Source of the DNA: Nonomuraea sp. PA05 | Lineage (GTDB): Bacteria > Actinomycetota > Actinomycetes > Streptosporangiales > Streptosporangiaceae | DNA length: 64,000 bases | Assembly: GCF_008086045.1 (NCBI RefSeq) | Contig: NZ_VSEY01000019.1 | Location: 62,001-126,000, forward strand | Reading direction: 5' to 3' | In this document: piece by piece, positions 16,770-25,484 of the stretch | Layout: each line of letters opens with the position of its first letter | How positions within the stretch are numbered: position 1 is the first letter of the stretch | Translations under genes and position numbers: made by a program | The notes under the pieces: model-generated | Database searches by the model: none | What the model saw: the letters and a program-made list of their open reading frames with translations, nothing else | Told to the model about the DNA's origin: nothing

Positions 16770-19019
16770 ATGCCGCCCTTTCCTACTGCCTTGCCCGCCT
16801 CCCCCAGGCCTGCCTTTCCCGCCTCCACCGTGCTCGGATACCCGCGGATCGGGCCGCGGCGGGAGTTGAAGCGGGCGCTGGAGTCGTACTGGAGCGGGCG
16901 CTCGACCCGCGCGGACCTCGACCAGGCGGGCGCGCGGCTGCGGGAGCAGACCTGGCGCCGGCTGGCCGAGCTGGGGCTCGCCGGGCTGCCGTCGAACACG
17001 TTCTCGCTGTACGACCACGTGCTGGACACCGCGGTGCTCCTGGGGGCGGTGCCCTCCCGCTACCGCGACGCCCCCGACCCCTACTTCGCGATGGCCAGGG
17101 GCACCGACGGGCTGGCGCCGCTGCGGATGACCAAATGGTTCGACACGAACTACCACTACCTCGTGCCCGAGATCGACGCCGACACCGTGTTCAAGCTGGA
17201 CGCGAGCAAGCCGCTGGGCGAGGTGCGGGAGGCGCGGGCCCTCGGCTTCGAGACGCGGCCCGTGGTCGTCGGGCCCGTGACGTTCCTGCTGCTGGGATCG
17301 GCCCTCGATCGGCTGGACGAGGTGCTCGGCTGCTACGAGGAGCTGCTCGGCGCGCTGGCCGCAGAAGGGGTCGCGTGGGTGCAACTCGACGAACCCGCCC
17401 TGGTGGGCGACCGGACGGCGGAGGAGCTGGCTGCCGTGCGGGCCGCCTACGAACGGCTGGGGGCCGTCGCCGAGCGGCCAGGGCTGTTCGTGTCGTCCTC
17501 CTTCGGCGATCTCGGGGAGTCTCTGCCGGTGCTGGCGGGGACGCCGGTGGAGGCCATCGGGCTCGACCTCGTACGGGGCTCCGTCCCCGTCGCCGGCCTC
17601 GGCGGCAAGATCGTGGTCGCCGGTGTGGTGTCAGGGCGGGACGTGTGGCGCACCTCCCCCGGGCGGGCGCTGGCCGCGCTGGGTGCCTTGCGTGCGTCGC
17701 GGGTGGTGGTGAGCACGTCCTGTTCGCTGCTGCACGTGCCTTACTCCCTTGCCGATGAGACCGATCTGGAGGCGGGGCTGCGGGGGCGGCTGGCGTTCGC
17801 GGAGGAGAAGGTGGCCGAGGTCGTCGCGCTGGCCGATGCTCACGCGCGTGGGGCGGCGGCCGATGCCCATCCGGGCGATTGGGCGGCCGACGCGTCGCTC
17901 GCGGGCGACGATCCGTCCGTGGCGCTGCTCGCGGACGACCGGCCGTCCATCGCGCTGCTCCCGGTGGAGGAGCGCTCCCCCTACCCCGTCCGTGCCGCCG
18001 CCCAAGCCGGCCACCTGCGCCTGCCGCCCCTCCCCACCACCACGATCGGCTCGTTCCCGCAGACCGGCGAGCTGCGCGCGGCCCGCGCCGCCGTGGCCTC
18101 GGGCACCCTGTCGCAGGCCGACTACGAGCGGCGCGTCGAGGCGGAGATCGAGCGGGTGATCCGGGTCCAGGAGCGGCTCGGGCTCGACGTGCTCGTCCAC
18201 GGGGAGCCGGAGCGCAACGACATGGTGCAGTACTTCGCCGAGCACCTCGACGGCTTCGCGGTCACCAGGAACGGCTGGGTGCAGTCGTACGGATCCCGCT
18301 GCACCAGGCCGCCGATCCTGCACGGCGACGTCAGCCGTCCCGCGCCGATCACCGTGCGGTGGGCCACGTACGCGCAGTCGCTCGCCACCCAGCCGGTCAA
18401 GGGCATGCTCACCGGCCCCGTCACGATCGTCGCCTGGTCGTTCGTACGCGACGACCTGCCGCTGCGGGACGTCGTGTTCCAGGTCGCCGACGCCATCCGG
18501 GACGAGGTGCGCGACCTGGAGGCGGCCGGGACGTCGATCATCCAGGTGGACGAGCCCGCCCTGCGCGAGCTGCTGCCCCTGCGGCGGGCCGCCCAGGCCG
18601 ACTACCTGGAGTGGGCGGTGGCGGCCTACCGGCGAGCCACCTCCGGGGCGGGCGACCGCACCCAGATCCACACGCACCTGTGCTACTCGGACGCCGACCA
18701 GATCCTCGCCGCCATCGACGGCCTCGACGCCGACGTCACCACCATCGAGTCGGCCAGGTCGGGGGCGCGCATCCTGGGGGCGGTGTCGGCGTTCGGGCGC
18801 GGGCTCGGGCCCGGCGTGTACGACATCCACTCGCCCCGGGTGCCGTCGGCCGATGAGGTGGAGTCGCTGCTGGGGCGGGCGCTGCGGGCGTTGCCGGTGG
18901 AGCGGGTCTGGGTCAACCCGGACTGCGGGCTGAAGACGCGCACGTACGAGGAGGTCGAGGCGTCGCTCGCCAACGTCGTGACGGCGACGCGCCGCCTGCG
19001 CGCCACCCTCGCAACCTGA
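16770..19019 (+). CDS. metE: MetE, cobalamin-independent methionine synthase
   Basis: A 749-residue two-barrel enzyme transferring the methyl group from methyltetrahydropteroyl-triglutamate to homocysteine. Zinc ligands are visible as His636 and Cys638 (IHTHLCYSD), Glu660 (TTIESARSG) and Cys719 (NPDCGLKTR). The N-terminal [18 protein letters not shown] is the folate-domain signature. AGGGAG precedes ATG 16770 with 8-base spacing; a Pro-rich stretch opens the protein. The linker between barrels (about 370-410) is long and Ala/Asp-rich. The TGA lies in the first unit of an 8-bp repeat. Confidence 0.97.
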   Translation: MPPFPTALPASPRPAFPASTVLGYPRIGPRRELKRALESYWSGRSTRADLDQAGARLREQTWRRLAELGLAGLPSNTFSLYDHVLDTAVLLGAVPSRYRDAPDPYFAMARGTDGLAPLRMTKWFDTNYHYLVPEIDADTVFKLDASKPLGEVREARALGFETRPVVVGPVTFLLLGSALDRLDEVLGCYEELLGALAAEGVAWVQLDEPALVGDRTAEELAAVRAAYERLGAVAERPGLFVSSSFGDLGESLPVLAGTPVEAIGLDLVRGSVPVAGLGGKIVVAGVVSGRDVWRTSPGRALAALGALRASRVVVSTSCSLLHVPYSLADETDLEAGLRGRLAFAEEKVAEVVALADAHARGAAADAHPGDWAADASLAGDDPSVALLADDRPSIALLPVEERSPYPVRAAAQAGHLRLPPLPTTTIGSFPQTGELRAARAAVASGTLSQADYERRVEAEIERVIRVQERLGLDVLVHGEPERNDMVQYFAEHLDGFAVTRNGWVQSYGSRCTRPPILHGDVSRPAPITVRWATYAQSLATQPVKGMLTGPVTIVAWSFVRDDLPLRDVVFQVADAIRDEVRDLEAAGTSIIQVDEPALRELLPLRRAAQADYLEWAVAAYRRATSGAGDRTQIHTHLCYSDADQILAAIDGLDADVTTIESARSGARILGAVSAFGRGLGPGVYDIHSPRVPSADEVESLLGRALRALPVERVWVNPDCGLKTRTYEEVEASLANVVTATRRLRATLAT

Positions 19020-19122
19020 CGCCCTGACGCCCTGACGCCCTGCTGGTCTGCCGGTCTGCCGGTCTGCCGGTCTGCCGGTCTGCCGGTCTGCCGGTCTGCC
19101 GGTCTGCCGGTCTGCCGGTCTG
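19016..19122. repeat. Two 8-bp tandem arrays starting at the metE stop
   Basis: CTGACGCC occurs three times from 19016 (the first copy contains the metE TGA). A short junction and one degenerate copy follow, then nine perfect CCGGTCTG units at 19051-19122. The period of eight is not a multiple of three, so ORFs through it are artefacts. The remaining sequence to 19233 is a C-rich spacer with no gene. Confidence 0.95.
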
Positions 19123-19233
19123 CCGCCCCTGCCCACCTTGCCCACCTCCGCCCGCCTTGCCCGCCCCTGACGCCCTGAGGATGGTCGTCTTATGCGGTTG
19201 CCGCCGGCCGGTCCGGTCGGATAGGAAGCCTGC

Positions 19234-19776
19234 ATGCTGAGGGGCGACAAGGTCGGGCTCAGGGCCCGGCACGAGGACGACATCCCGATCCTGCAAGCCG
19301 AGCTCTACGACGACCCGGTCACCCACTCCCGGGCCCAGGCCACACCGTGGCGTCCGATCACGCCCGGCTCCAAGGACTCGCCGCTCCTGGTGGACGACAA
19401 GGATCAGGGGCACGTGCCGTTCTCCGTGGTGGAGCTGGCGGGCGGCACGCTGGTGGGCACGGCGGTGCTGTGGGGCATCGACACCCACAACCGGTCCGCG
19501 CACATCGGGCTGGGGCTGCGGCCGTCCGCCCGCGGCAAGGGCTACGGCACGGACATCGTCGCGGTGATGTGCCAGTACGGGTTCGTGGTGCGCGGCCTGC
19601 GGCGGCTGCAGATCGAGACGCTGGCCGACAACTTCGCCATGCTGCGCGCCGCCGAGCGCAACGGCTTCGTCCGGGAGGGTGTGCTGCGTTCCTCGGCCTG
19701 GGTGATGGGCGAGTTCCTGGACGAGGTGCTGCTCGGGCTCCTCGTCCACGAGTGGAAGCCCGTCTCCCCGGGCTAA
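19234..19776 (+). CDS. GNAT acetyltransferase
   Basis: A 180-residue GNAT (RimJ/RimL-like) acetyltransferase with LGLRPSARGKGYGTDIV as the acetyl-CoA pyrophosphate-binding RGxGxG loop and IETLADNFAMLRAAERNGFVREG as the typical C-terminal N..A...N.GF motif. AGGAAG sits five bases before ATG 19234. The acceptor is unknown. Its stop overlaps the convergent MarR gene by four bases. Confidence 0.88.
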   Translation: MLRGDKVGLRARHEDDIPILQAELYDDPVTHSRAQATPWRPITPGSKDSPLLVDDKDQGHVPFSVVELAGGTLVGTAVLWGIDTHNRSAHIGLGLRPSARGKGYGTDIVAVMCQYGFVVRGLRRLQIETLADNFAMLRAAERNGFVREGVLRSSAWVMGEFLDEVLLGLLVHEWKPVSPG

Positions 19777-20228
19777 TGCGGGGCGGTGTGGTGGTCGATC
19801 ACCCGCGTGAGCAGCCCGACGAGCTGCTCGCGCTCGCCCGCCGTCAGGGACGCGAGCAACGCGTCCTGCGCCCCGGCCAGCAACCCGTCAAGCTCCTCAA
19901 GCTGCCGCACCCCCGCCGCCGTGACGGTGATGACGTTCCGCCGCCGGTCGTCGGGATCGGGGCTGCGCTCGACCAGCCCCCGCCCGGCCAGCTCGTTCAC
20001 GGTCGCGACGATGTCGCTGCGGTCGATGCCGGTACGCCGTCCCAGCGCGGCCTGGCTGGCGGGCCCGAACTCCTCCAGCGCGGCCAGCAGCGAGTAGTGG
20101 TACCGGCGTAGCCCGGCCCCGCCGAGCGCCTGGTCGACGAGCCGGTTGGCGGACATCGCGACCCCGTTGATGAGCCGGCTCGGCAGGCCACGCAGCCGAT
20201 GCGGGATCGGGTCCTGAGCTCTCTCCAC
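19773..20228 (-). CDS. MarR-family transcriptional regulator
   Basis: A 151-residue MarR protein: helical N-terminus, winged HTH (AALGRRTGIDRSDIVATVNELAGRGLVERSPDPDDRRRN) with the family's DxR wing, and a C-terminal dimerisation helix. GTG 20228 is the chosen start. It is divergent from a SnoaL-like gene, with two matching palindromes between them, so autorepression plus control of the neighbour is expected. Confidence 0.85.
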   Translation of the reverse strand: MERAQDPIPHRLRGLPSRLINGVAMSANRLVDQALGGAGLRRYHYSLLAALEEFGPASQAALGRRTGIDRSDIVATVNELAGRGLVERSPDPDDRRRNVITVTAAGVRQLEELDGLLAGAQDALLASLTAGEREQLVGLLTRVIDHHTAPH

Positions 20229-20248
20229 CCGATCAAGGCTACCAACTC

Positions 20249-20265
20249 CATTGGCGCATCCAACA
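20249..20265. promoter_or_regulatory. MarR operator copy 1
   Basis: CATTGGCGCATCCAACA, an imperfect palindrome (TTGG-N5-CCAA core) matching copy 2 at 14 of 17 positions. It is close to the MarR start. Confidence 0.6.
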
Positions 20266-20292
20266 ATCCCGGAGTATCGTTAGCCGGACGAA

Positions 20293-20309
20293 CATTGGCT
20301 CTGCCAACA
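20293..20309. promoter_or_regulatory. MarR operator copy 2
   Basis: CATTGGCTCTGCCAACA with a perfect TTGGC-TCT-GCCAA core, 44 bp from copy 1 (about four helical turns). It ends 13 bases before the SnoaL-like start codon, over its probable promoter. Confidence 0.65.
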
Positions 20310-20322
20310 TTATGGAGACATC

Positions 20323-20745
20323 ATGACCACAGACCAGCGCACGGACGTCACCGAGCTCATCTACCGCCTCTACGCCTGCATGGACGAGAGCCGCTTCGCC
20401 GACCTGCACTCCGTCTTCACGGACGACATCAGCGTCCGCACCCCGGGCGGCCTCGCCTCAGGCCGCGACGCCGTCGTCGCCCAGGCCACCCGCGGCCACT
20501 CCACCGGCCACCGCGTCCAGCACTTCGTCCACAACCCCATCGTGCGGGTGGACGGCGACCACGCCACCGTCCGAGCCGACGTCATCGTCACCTTCACCCC
20601 GGAGGGACAACGCGCCCCGGCACCCCAGTACACGCTGAGCGAACGCTTCCACTACGAGACGGTCCGCACCCCCGGAGGCTGGCGCGTCTCCCACGTCGAC
20701 GGCACCCCCGTCTGGACCGTCGGCACCCGCCCCCAGGCGGGCTGA
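20323..20745 (+). CDS. SnoaL-like (NTF2 fold) protein
   Basis: A 140-residue NTF2-like protein (SnoaL_4 type): an N-terminal helix, then FTDDISVRTPGG and the C-terminal WRVSHVDGTPVWTVG strand. Members include small enzymes such as isomerases and hydratases and binding proteins; no catalytic set can be named. GGAG precedes ATG 20323 by five bases. The gene is probably repressed by the divergent MarR protein through the operators at 20249-20309. Confidence 0.75.
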   Translation: MTTDQRTDVTELIYRLYACMDESRFADLHSVFTDDISVRTPGGLASGRDAVVAQATRGHSTGHRVQHFVHNPIVRVDGDHATVRADVIVTFTPEGQRAPAPQYTLSERFHYETVRTPGGWRVSHVDGTPVWTVGTRPQAG

Positions 20746-20749
20746 CCCA

Positions 20750-21304
20750 TCAGGCGTAACGCTCCGTGTACTCCTCGACCGTCATCCCGAAGAGGACCTC
20801 GTCGTCGTAGCGGCCGTTGGCGTAGCGACACCTGCGCCGGCGGCCCTCCTCCACGAACCCGATCCGCCGATGCAGCGCCAGCGACGCCTCGTTGGAGCTG
20901 TACACCCGCGCCTCGGCCTTCTGGAACCGCCGCTCGAAGAACATGTACCGCAGAAGCAGGACGACGGCCTCGCTCGCGAACCCCTTGCGGTGGTGCGGCG
21001 TCCCGACGGCGATCCCGTAGCAGAAGGTGCCGTGCACCCGGTCCACCTCGTGCGTGTTGATCGACCCCACCGGCTCGTTGTCCTGCTTCGCGGCTATCAC
21101 GAGGGAGAACTCGTCGAGATCCAGCTCCTGCTCCGCACGTTCGGCCATCTCCTTCCTCGCCCGGGCGGCCGACTTCGGCGGCGACAGGCGCCAGCCGTTC
21201 CTGACGGCGTCGGAGTGCTCGTCGAAGGCGTGGAACGCCTCCCAGTCCTCGGGTTCCCTGGCGCGCAGCCGGACGCGGTCTCCTACCCAGGCGGACGATG
21301 TCAT
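20750..21304 (-). CDS. GNAT acetyltransferase (RimJ/RimL type)
   Basis: A 184-residue GNAT protein: N-terminal RVRLRAREPEDWEAF, acetyl-CoA loop TPHHRKGFASEAV and the C-terminal SSNEASLALHRRIGFVEEGRRRR motif. It may acetylate a protein N-terminus or a small molecule; the substrate is unknown. ATG 21304. It is convergent with the SnoaL-like gene, four bases apart. Confidence 0.87.
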   Translation of the reverse strand: MTSSAWVGDRVRLRAREPEDWEAFHAFDEHSDAVRNGWRLSPPKSAARARKEMAERAEQELDLDEFSLVIAAKQDNEPVGSINTHEVDRVHGTFCYGIAVGTPHHRKGFASEAVVLLLRYMFFERRFQKAEARVYSSNEASLALHRRIGFVEEGRRRRCRYANGRYDDEVLFGMTVEEYTERYA

Positions 21305-21395
21305 GGCAGGGAGCTAAGCAGACCAGCCGAAGGCATCGCGAACGCTTTTCGTGGTCCCTTGCCCTGACGCTGTGCCCGCAGCAGCACCACACCGT

Positions 21396-21896
21396 TCAGC
21401 AGAGATATTTTGCCTGCGCCTTGAACTCATCCTCTGTCAGCAGAACATCCTTGGTGGCACCCGCATGGTTCTGAATCAGTACCTGCCCACGTGAGATCTT
21501 CTTCTTCGACTCGGTAGTGAATTCAGCTCCGAGCAGTTTCACGTGAGTTTCAGAAGAATAGGCGTGGACCTTGTACACCTGCCCTTCGTCGAAACTCAGG
21601 CTTCCCTCCTGGAGGGACCAATCGGAAGGCTTCTCCTCCAGGTTCATGGACGCGATGCCGCCGGTCAGTACTGGCGCCCTGACATCGGCCTGCTCGAGAA
21701 GTTCGTCGGCGGCACGCCGGTAGACCACCACTCCATCCGGCGCCCGCCCGCACCAGGCCGCCACCATGGTGAGCTGCCCATCGGCGTTCACCATCAGCCC
21801 CGTCAAACCGCCTGGCACCGGATTGCCGTAGCCGCAGGACACTGCCGCGAGAGCGAGCGTCAGCGCGGCGATGCCCCTCCAAGTCACGTGTTGCAC
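21396..21896 (-). CDS. Putative lipoprotein
   Basis: About 166 residues. The N-terminus VTWRGIAALTLALAAVSCGYG is a lipoprotein-type signal with Cys as the likely modified residue, although the position before it (AVS) is only a loose lipobox. The mature part is of mixed composition and matches no family I know. GTG 21896 was chosen (GTG 21887 is also possible); the longer upstream extension lacks a signal-like start and overlaps the DUF4265 gene. The 91 bases before the GNAT gene hold nothing evident. Confidence 0.6.
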   Translation of the reverse strand: MQHVTWRGIAALTLALAAVSCGYGNPVPGGLTGLMVNADGQLTMVAAWCGRAPDGVVVYRRAADELLEQADVRAPVLTGGIASMNLEEKPSDWSLQEGSLSFDEGQVYKVHAYSSETHVKLLGAEFTTESKKKISRGQVLIQNHAGATKDVLLTEDEFKAQAKYLC

Positions 21897-21999
21897 GCCG
21901 CGAATCCTCGTTACAAGATCGCAGAATGCCAACAGGCCGCAATTGCCTGTCTTCTCAAATCCGTCGCGTCTTGCACCGGCCTCCAGGCGGCCGTCCGCA

Positions 22000-22488
22000 T
22001 CAGGCGTTTCGCCACTCGTCAGTGACACAACCAAGTTCGTAATGCCACCATCCGTTCTCCTGCCCACAGGTCAGAAGCGCCTTGATGCCGGTGAAGTCGG
22101 CGCCGGCGGGTGCATTGAGCGCCACCATGGGGAAGTCCTCGCTGAACGTCTCACCCCCGAGCTCGAACTGCGCGAAACGCTGATGCACCGCGTGGGCACT
22201 GCGTCCCAGCGGGCCGCTCGGAATGGGGACGACGCGGATCGTGCAGTTTCCCGAGGCGCTGACCCGCTCAACGGCCCAGTGCAGTCCGTCCGAGTCGGTC
22301 TGGAACCGCACCACGTCCCCCTCGGCCACGCCGTCCAGGAGGAAGGGAACGTTCTTCACCTGGGCGGCGTCCGCACTGAGCCTGTCAGCCCACAAGCCCT
22401 CGGTGTCTTGCGGGAACCATCCCTCCCGAGGAACGAACCGGAACCAGATCTTGATCTGCTCTACCTCGTCATCCATGACGATCATCAT
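22000..22488 (-). CDS. DUF4265 domain protein
   Basis: A 162-residue protein with the DUF4265 pattern: VEQIKIWFRF near the start, WADRLSADAAQVKNVPFLLDGVAEGDVVRFQ, and a C-terminal EDFPMVALNAPAGADF. The family is cytosolic, often found in polymorphic-toxin or nuclease neighbourhoods, and has no assigned function. ATG 22488; ATG 22476 is also possible. It lies 103 bases upstream of the lipoprotein on the same strand. Confidence 0.75.
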   Translation of the reverse strand: MMIVMDDEVEQIKIWFRFVPREGWFPQDTEGLWADRLSADAAQVKNVPFLLDGVAEGDVVRFQTDSDGLHWAVERVSASGNCTIRVVPIPSGPLGRSAHAVHQRFAQFELGGETFSEDFPMVALNAPAGADFTGIKALLTCGQENGWWHYELGCVTDEWRNA

Positions 22489-22551
22489 GCGGCACCTGCA
22501 CCCGGCGAAGCCCGCCAGGTCAAGATTGTGATCAGCTGCGGCGGCATGCCG

Positions 22552-23091
22552 TCAGACGGTTCGAGCGATTTCCCTCAGCGCGAGTGCCCAGGGGTAGGAA
22601 GAAAAGCGATCACCGCCGGTGCTCGGCGGGTGCGGCTCGAACATGCCAGGCCCGAGCAGGACGCGCACCCCTTCGGAGCGGAGGGACTCAACGCTGCGAA
22701 GGAAGGGGGCACGAGAAGCGAGGGCGCTGTTGACGAAGGGCAGGACGACGACAGGGATGCCGAGCCCTGGAGCCTCGGAGAGGACGCCCAAGGCGTACGT
22801 GTCCGCGGTTCCCTGAGCGAACTTGTTGATCGTGTTGTAGGTGGCCGGAGCCACGATGATCGCGTCCGCGCGAGGTGATCTCGGCTCACCAGGGTTGCGG
22901 TACCGGCTACGGACGGGGCGGCCCGTCTGCTGTTCGAGGCGGGGCACGTCGATGAAGCCCAACGCCGGTGGAGTGGCGATGACCTGGACGGTCCACCCCT
23001 CGCCCTGCGCCAGCGCGACGAGCCGGCCTACGTCTCCGGCCGGGCCGGCCGCGCACACCACGATGGTGAGGATCTTGCCAGGCTCGCTCAC
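22552..23091 (-). CDS. Flavoprotein (PPC decarboxylase-like fold)
   Basis: A 179-residue protein of the flavoprotein/HFCD fold: an N-terminal ILTIVVCAAGPAGDVGRLV and the signature ADAIIVAPATYNTINKFAQGTADTYA, as in phosphopantothenoylcysteine decarboxylase-like FMN proteins. GTG 23091 overlaps the stop of the XRE-TPR gene (GTGA), so both are one operon. It may perform a flavin-dependent decarboxylation or simply bind flavin; context with a radical SAM enzyme and a methyltransferase suggests a peptide or small-molecule modification module. Confidence 0.8.
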   Translation of the reverse strand: MSEPGKILTIVVCAAGPAGDVGRLVALAQGEGWTVQVIATPPALGFIDVPRLEQQTGRPVRSRYRNPGEPRSPRADAIIVAPATYNTINKFAQGTADTYALGVLSEAPGLGIPVVVLPFVNSALASRAPFLRSVESLRSEGVRVLLGPGMFEPHPPSTGGDRFSSYPWALALREIARTV

Positions 23092-24407
23092 GCGCGGGCT
23101 CCGAGGGACGCGGCGTACTCGCGGGCTTCACGGCGCAGGCCGGGTGGCGCGCCGGCCAGGATGTCACCGGCCAGCCGAAGCGGCGCGCCACGGCCCACGA
23201 CCTCTTGCGGTGCCAGCTCACCGGCGGCACGCAGGCTGTGGAGAGCACTCTCGTGCTGTCCCCTCATGAGGAACGCCCGTGAGGTGTCGAGCAGGAGACT
23301 GGCCCTGCGCTCGTCGGCCGGCAAGTTGCCGATCTCGACTCGGCGGGCGTACTCGATGGCCGTACCGGCGTCGCCCAGACGGACGGCGATGTGCACGCGA
23401 TGGCACAGGACGTTGTTGGGCCCGAACGCCGTCCACATGTGGTTCCCGTCGTGCCCGAGCCGGGCGCCGGCGTCCGCGGCCTCGTCCAGGAGTTCGGCGG
23501 TCACGTGCCGTTCGCCGCTGTGCGCGGCGGCGATGGCGCCGCGCAGGAGGAGCGTCCCGTAGACGGAGAGGTCGTCCGGGGATGGGTCGGCCAGTGCGGC
23601 GTCCATACGCAGGGCGGCCTTGCGCGCCACGTCGGCGGCGGTGCGGTGATGTCCGCCGTCCATGAGGGCGTGGGTGATGATGCGAGCGCTCGACCCGATC
23701 ACGAGCGGGTTCTGACTGGCTCGCGCCATCCGCACGCTCCGGTCCGCGGCCAGCCACGCCAGCCCCTTGTCCTCCTGCTTGAGCAGGACCGAGGCGGCGG
23801 CGTGATACGCCTCCGCCGAGAGAGCGTACGCGCGCAGCCGGGCGTCACCTTCCAGGACGGTGCAGGCGACGCGTAGATCGCGTAAGAGCACCGGCAGCCC
23901 GTTGATCACCTGGAAGTAGCGGCAGGCCTGGTAGTTCCGCTTGGCCGCCCCCACCGCATGGTCCAGGGACGGAAGGTCTACGGGGCTGTCAGACGACGGA
24001 GAATGATCGACGAGAACGCCGGCGAGGGCGTCGATCGCGCCACCGGCTCGGGCCGGGTCATCGCAGGCGCCCAGGACCGCGTCGAACAACGCAGCCCCGG
24101 TGAGCCCGACGAACCCGCGGCGTCGCACCTCGTCCGCGTCCTTCCCCAATGCATCGGAACCGGCGGTACACGCATCATTCGCGAGGTTAGCAACCGAGCC
24201 GCCGGCGCGAAGGACGAGTTCCCCATGCGCGTGCACCGCCTGGTCGAGTGCCTGGACCACAGGCATGCTGGGAGCGCACCGTCGGCCGTGTTCAAGGTCG
24301 GAAACGTAGCTCTTGCCGCAGGTCGCCCGGCGAGCGACCTCACGCACGGACAGGCCGGCGCGCAGGCGCAGACGTCGCAGCGCCTCGCCGAACCCTTCCC
24401 TGCCCAT
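23088..24407 (-). CDS. XRE-family regulator with TPR-like C-terminal domain
   Basis: A protein of about 439 residues: an N-terminal Cro/C1 HTH (LRLRAGLSVREVARRATCGKSYVSDLEHGRR) followed by a long Ala/Leu-rich helical-repeat region resembling TPR regulators of actinobacteria. ATG 24407 is preceded by GAGGGAG; the upstream in-frame start adds 13 residues. It is divergent from the radical SAM gene, and an 11-bp tandem repeat in the shared promoter is its likely binding site. Such regulators often control the adjacent flavoprotein and neighbours in response to an unknown peptide or metabolite. Confidence 0.82.
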   Translation of the reverse strand: MGREGFGEALRRLRLRAGLSVREVARRATCGKSYVSDLEHGRRCAPSMPVVQALDQAVHAHGELVLRAGGSVANLANDACTAGSDALGKDADEVRRRGFVGLTGAALFDAVLGACDDPARAGGAIDALAGVLVDHSPSSDSPVDLPSLDHAVGAAKRNYQACRYFQVINGLPVLLRDLRVACTVLEGDARLRAYALSAEAYHAAASVLLKQEDKGLAWLAADRSVRMARASQNPLVIGSSARIITHALMDGGHHRTAADVARKAALRMDAALADPSPDDLSVYGTLLLRGAIAAAHSGERHVTAELLDEAADAGARLGHDGNHMWTAFGPNNVLCHRVHIAVRLGDAGTAIEYARRVEIGNLPADERRASLLLDTSRAFLMRGQHESALHSLRAAGELAPQEVVGRGAPLRLAGDILAGAPPGLRREAREYAASLGARA

Positions 24408-24436
24408 GCGGCACTCCCTCTCGTGTGCGGCGGCGC

Positions 24437-24458
24437 CAGCGGACACTCAGCGGACACT
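24437..24458. promoter_or_regulatory. 11-bp perfect tandem repeat in the XRE/radical SAM promoter
   Basis: CAGCGGACACT occurs twice head to tail (24437-24447 and 24448-24458), one helical turn apart. It lies between the divergent XRE and radical SAM starts and is the best candidate for the XRE binding site. Confidence 0.5.
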
Positions 24459-24554
24459 TCACACCTGGTGGTTACCGACCGTACAGGCAACGCTACCCCT
24501 GCGGAACCGCACCGGCCCGCGCCAATGACACCGCCCTCACGGAAGATCACCATC

Positions 24555-25484
24555 ATGACGGCTGCCCCCGCCATTCCGACCAGGTTCGGCCTGGCCCCCG
24601 TATGGTTCCTCGAACTGGAACTCACCCAGCGATGCCAGATGCGATGCCCCAGCCTCTGCTACGCCGACGCCGGCCCCACCAAGGGCCACGGCACGATGAC
24701 CCGCGCTGACTGGGAGCACCTCATCGACACCGCCCCCGCCGCAGGCATCACGACGGTCCAGTTCATCGGCGGCGAGGCGACCCTGCACCCGGACTTCGTT
24801 CGCCTGGCCGAGCACGCTCTCGGCGTGGGGCTACGCGTGCAGGTGTACTCCAACCTGATCCGCGTCACCACCCCTCTATGGGAGCTGTACTCGCACCCGA
24901 ACGTGACGCTGGCGACGTCGTACTACAGCGACATGTCCGCAGAACACGACAAGGTCACTGGCCGCGAGGGCAGCCACGCCCAGACTCGCGCCAACATCGT
25001 GGCCGCGCTGGAGCGCTCCATCCCGCTCAAGGTCGCCGTCGTCGATCTCGGCGAGAAGGGTCAGCGCGCCCACGAGGCACGCGCCGAGATGATCGCACTC
25101 GGCCTGCCCCGCGTCGGCCCCGTGGACCGGGTCCGCGCGGTCGGCCGCGCCACCGGTCACCTAAGTAAGGAGCCGGACGTCGGTGAGCTGTGCGGCCAGT
25201 GCGGCGACGGCCGCGCCGCCGTCTCCTGGGACGGCGACGTACGCATGTGCGTCCTGTCCCGCTTCCTGCCCTCCGCCGGGAACGTCCACACCACCCCGCT
25301 GGGCGACCTCCTCGACGGTCCGGCTTGGCACGAGTTGCTCGCGCGAGTGCCTCGCCGACGAGACAGCGGCTGCAAACCGTCGTCAGACAGCAACGACTGC
25401 AAACCGGCCGAAACCACCTGCGAAGGCAACGCCCTCGTGCTGCCCGTTCCCGCCCCTCGCCTCCCCTCGGAGGGAAACCGGTGA
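24555..25484 (+). CDS. Radical SAM protein with CX3CX3C cluster motif and Cys-rich C-terminus
   Basis: A radical SAM barrel of about 309 residues. LELTQRCQMRCPSLCYAD carries the cluster cysteines spaced CX3CX3C instead of the usual CX3CX2C; QFIGGEATLHPDF is the SAM-binding GGE motif. The C-terminus has ELCGQCGDG...MCVLSR, a SPASM-like auxiliary cluster region, then extra cysteines (SGCKP, NDCKP, TTCEG). ATG 24555 has GGAAG upstream; ATG 24525 is in frame. The stop overlaps the methyltransferase GTG (GTGA). Together with that gene, the flavoprotein and the XRE gene it forms a compact module, possibly RiPP-like maturation; no precursor peptide was found. Confidence 0.85.
   Translation: MTAAPAIPTRFGLAPVWFLELELTQRCQMRCPSLCYADAGPTKGHGTMTRADWEHLIDTAPAAGITTVQFIGGEATLHPDFVRLAEHALGVGLRVQVYSNLIRVTTPLWELYSHPNVTLATSYYSDMSAEHDKVTGREGSHAQTRANIVAALERSIPLKVAVVDLGEKGQRAHEARAEMIALGLPRVGPVDRVRAVGRATGHLSKEPDVGELCGQCGDGRAAVSWDGDVRMCVLSRFLPSAGNVHTTPLGDLLDGPAWHELLARVPRRRDSGCKPSSDSNDCKPAETTCEGNALVLPVPAPRLPSEGNR

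Noticed and set aside
19041-19122. Repetitive reading frames (RPADRQTG) through the 8-bp array
   Set aside because: The 8-bp period cycles through all frames, so open frames there are artefacts.
24408-24554. RiPP precursor peptide beside the radical SAM gene
   Set aside because: The short frames here lack a start with a ribosome binding site and simply extend the radical SAM frame upstream.
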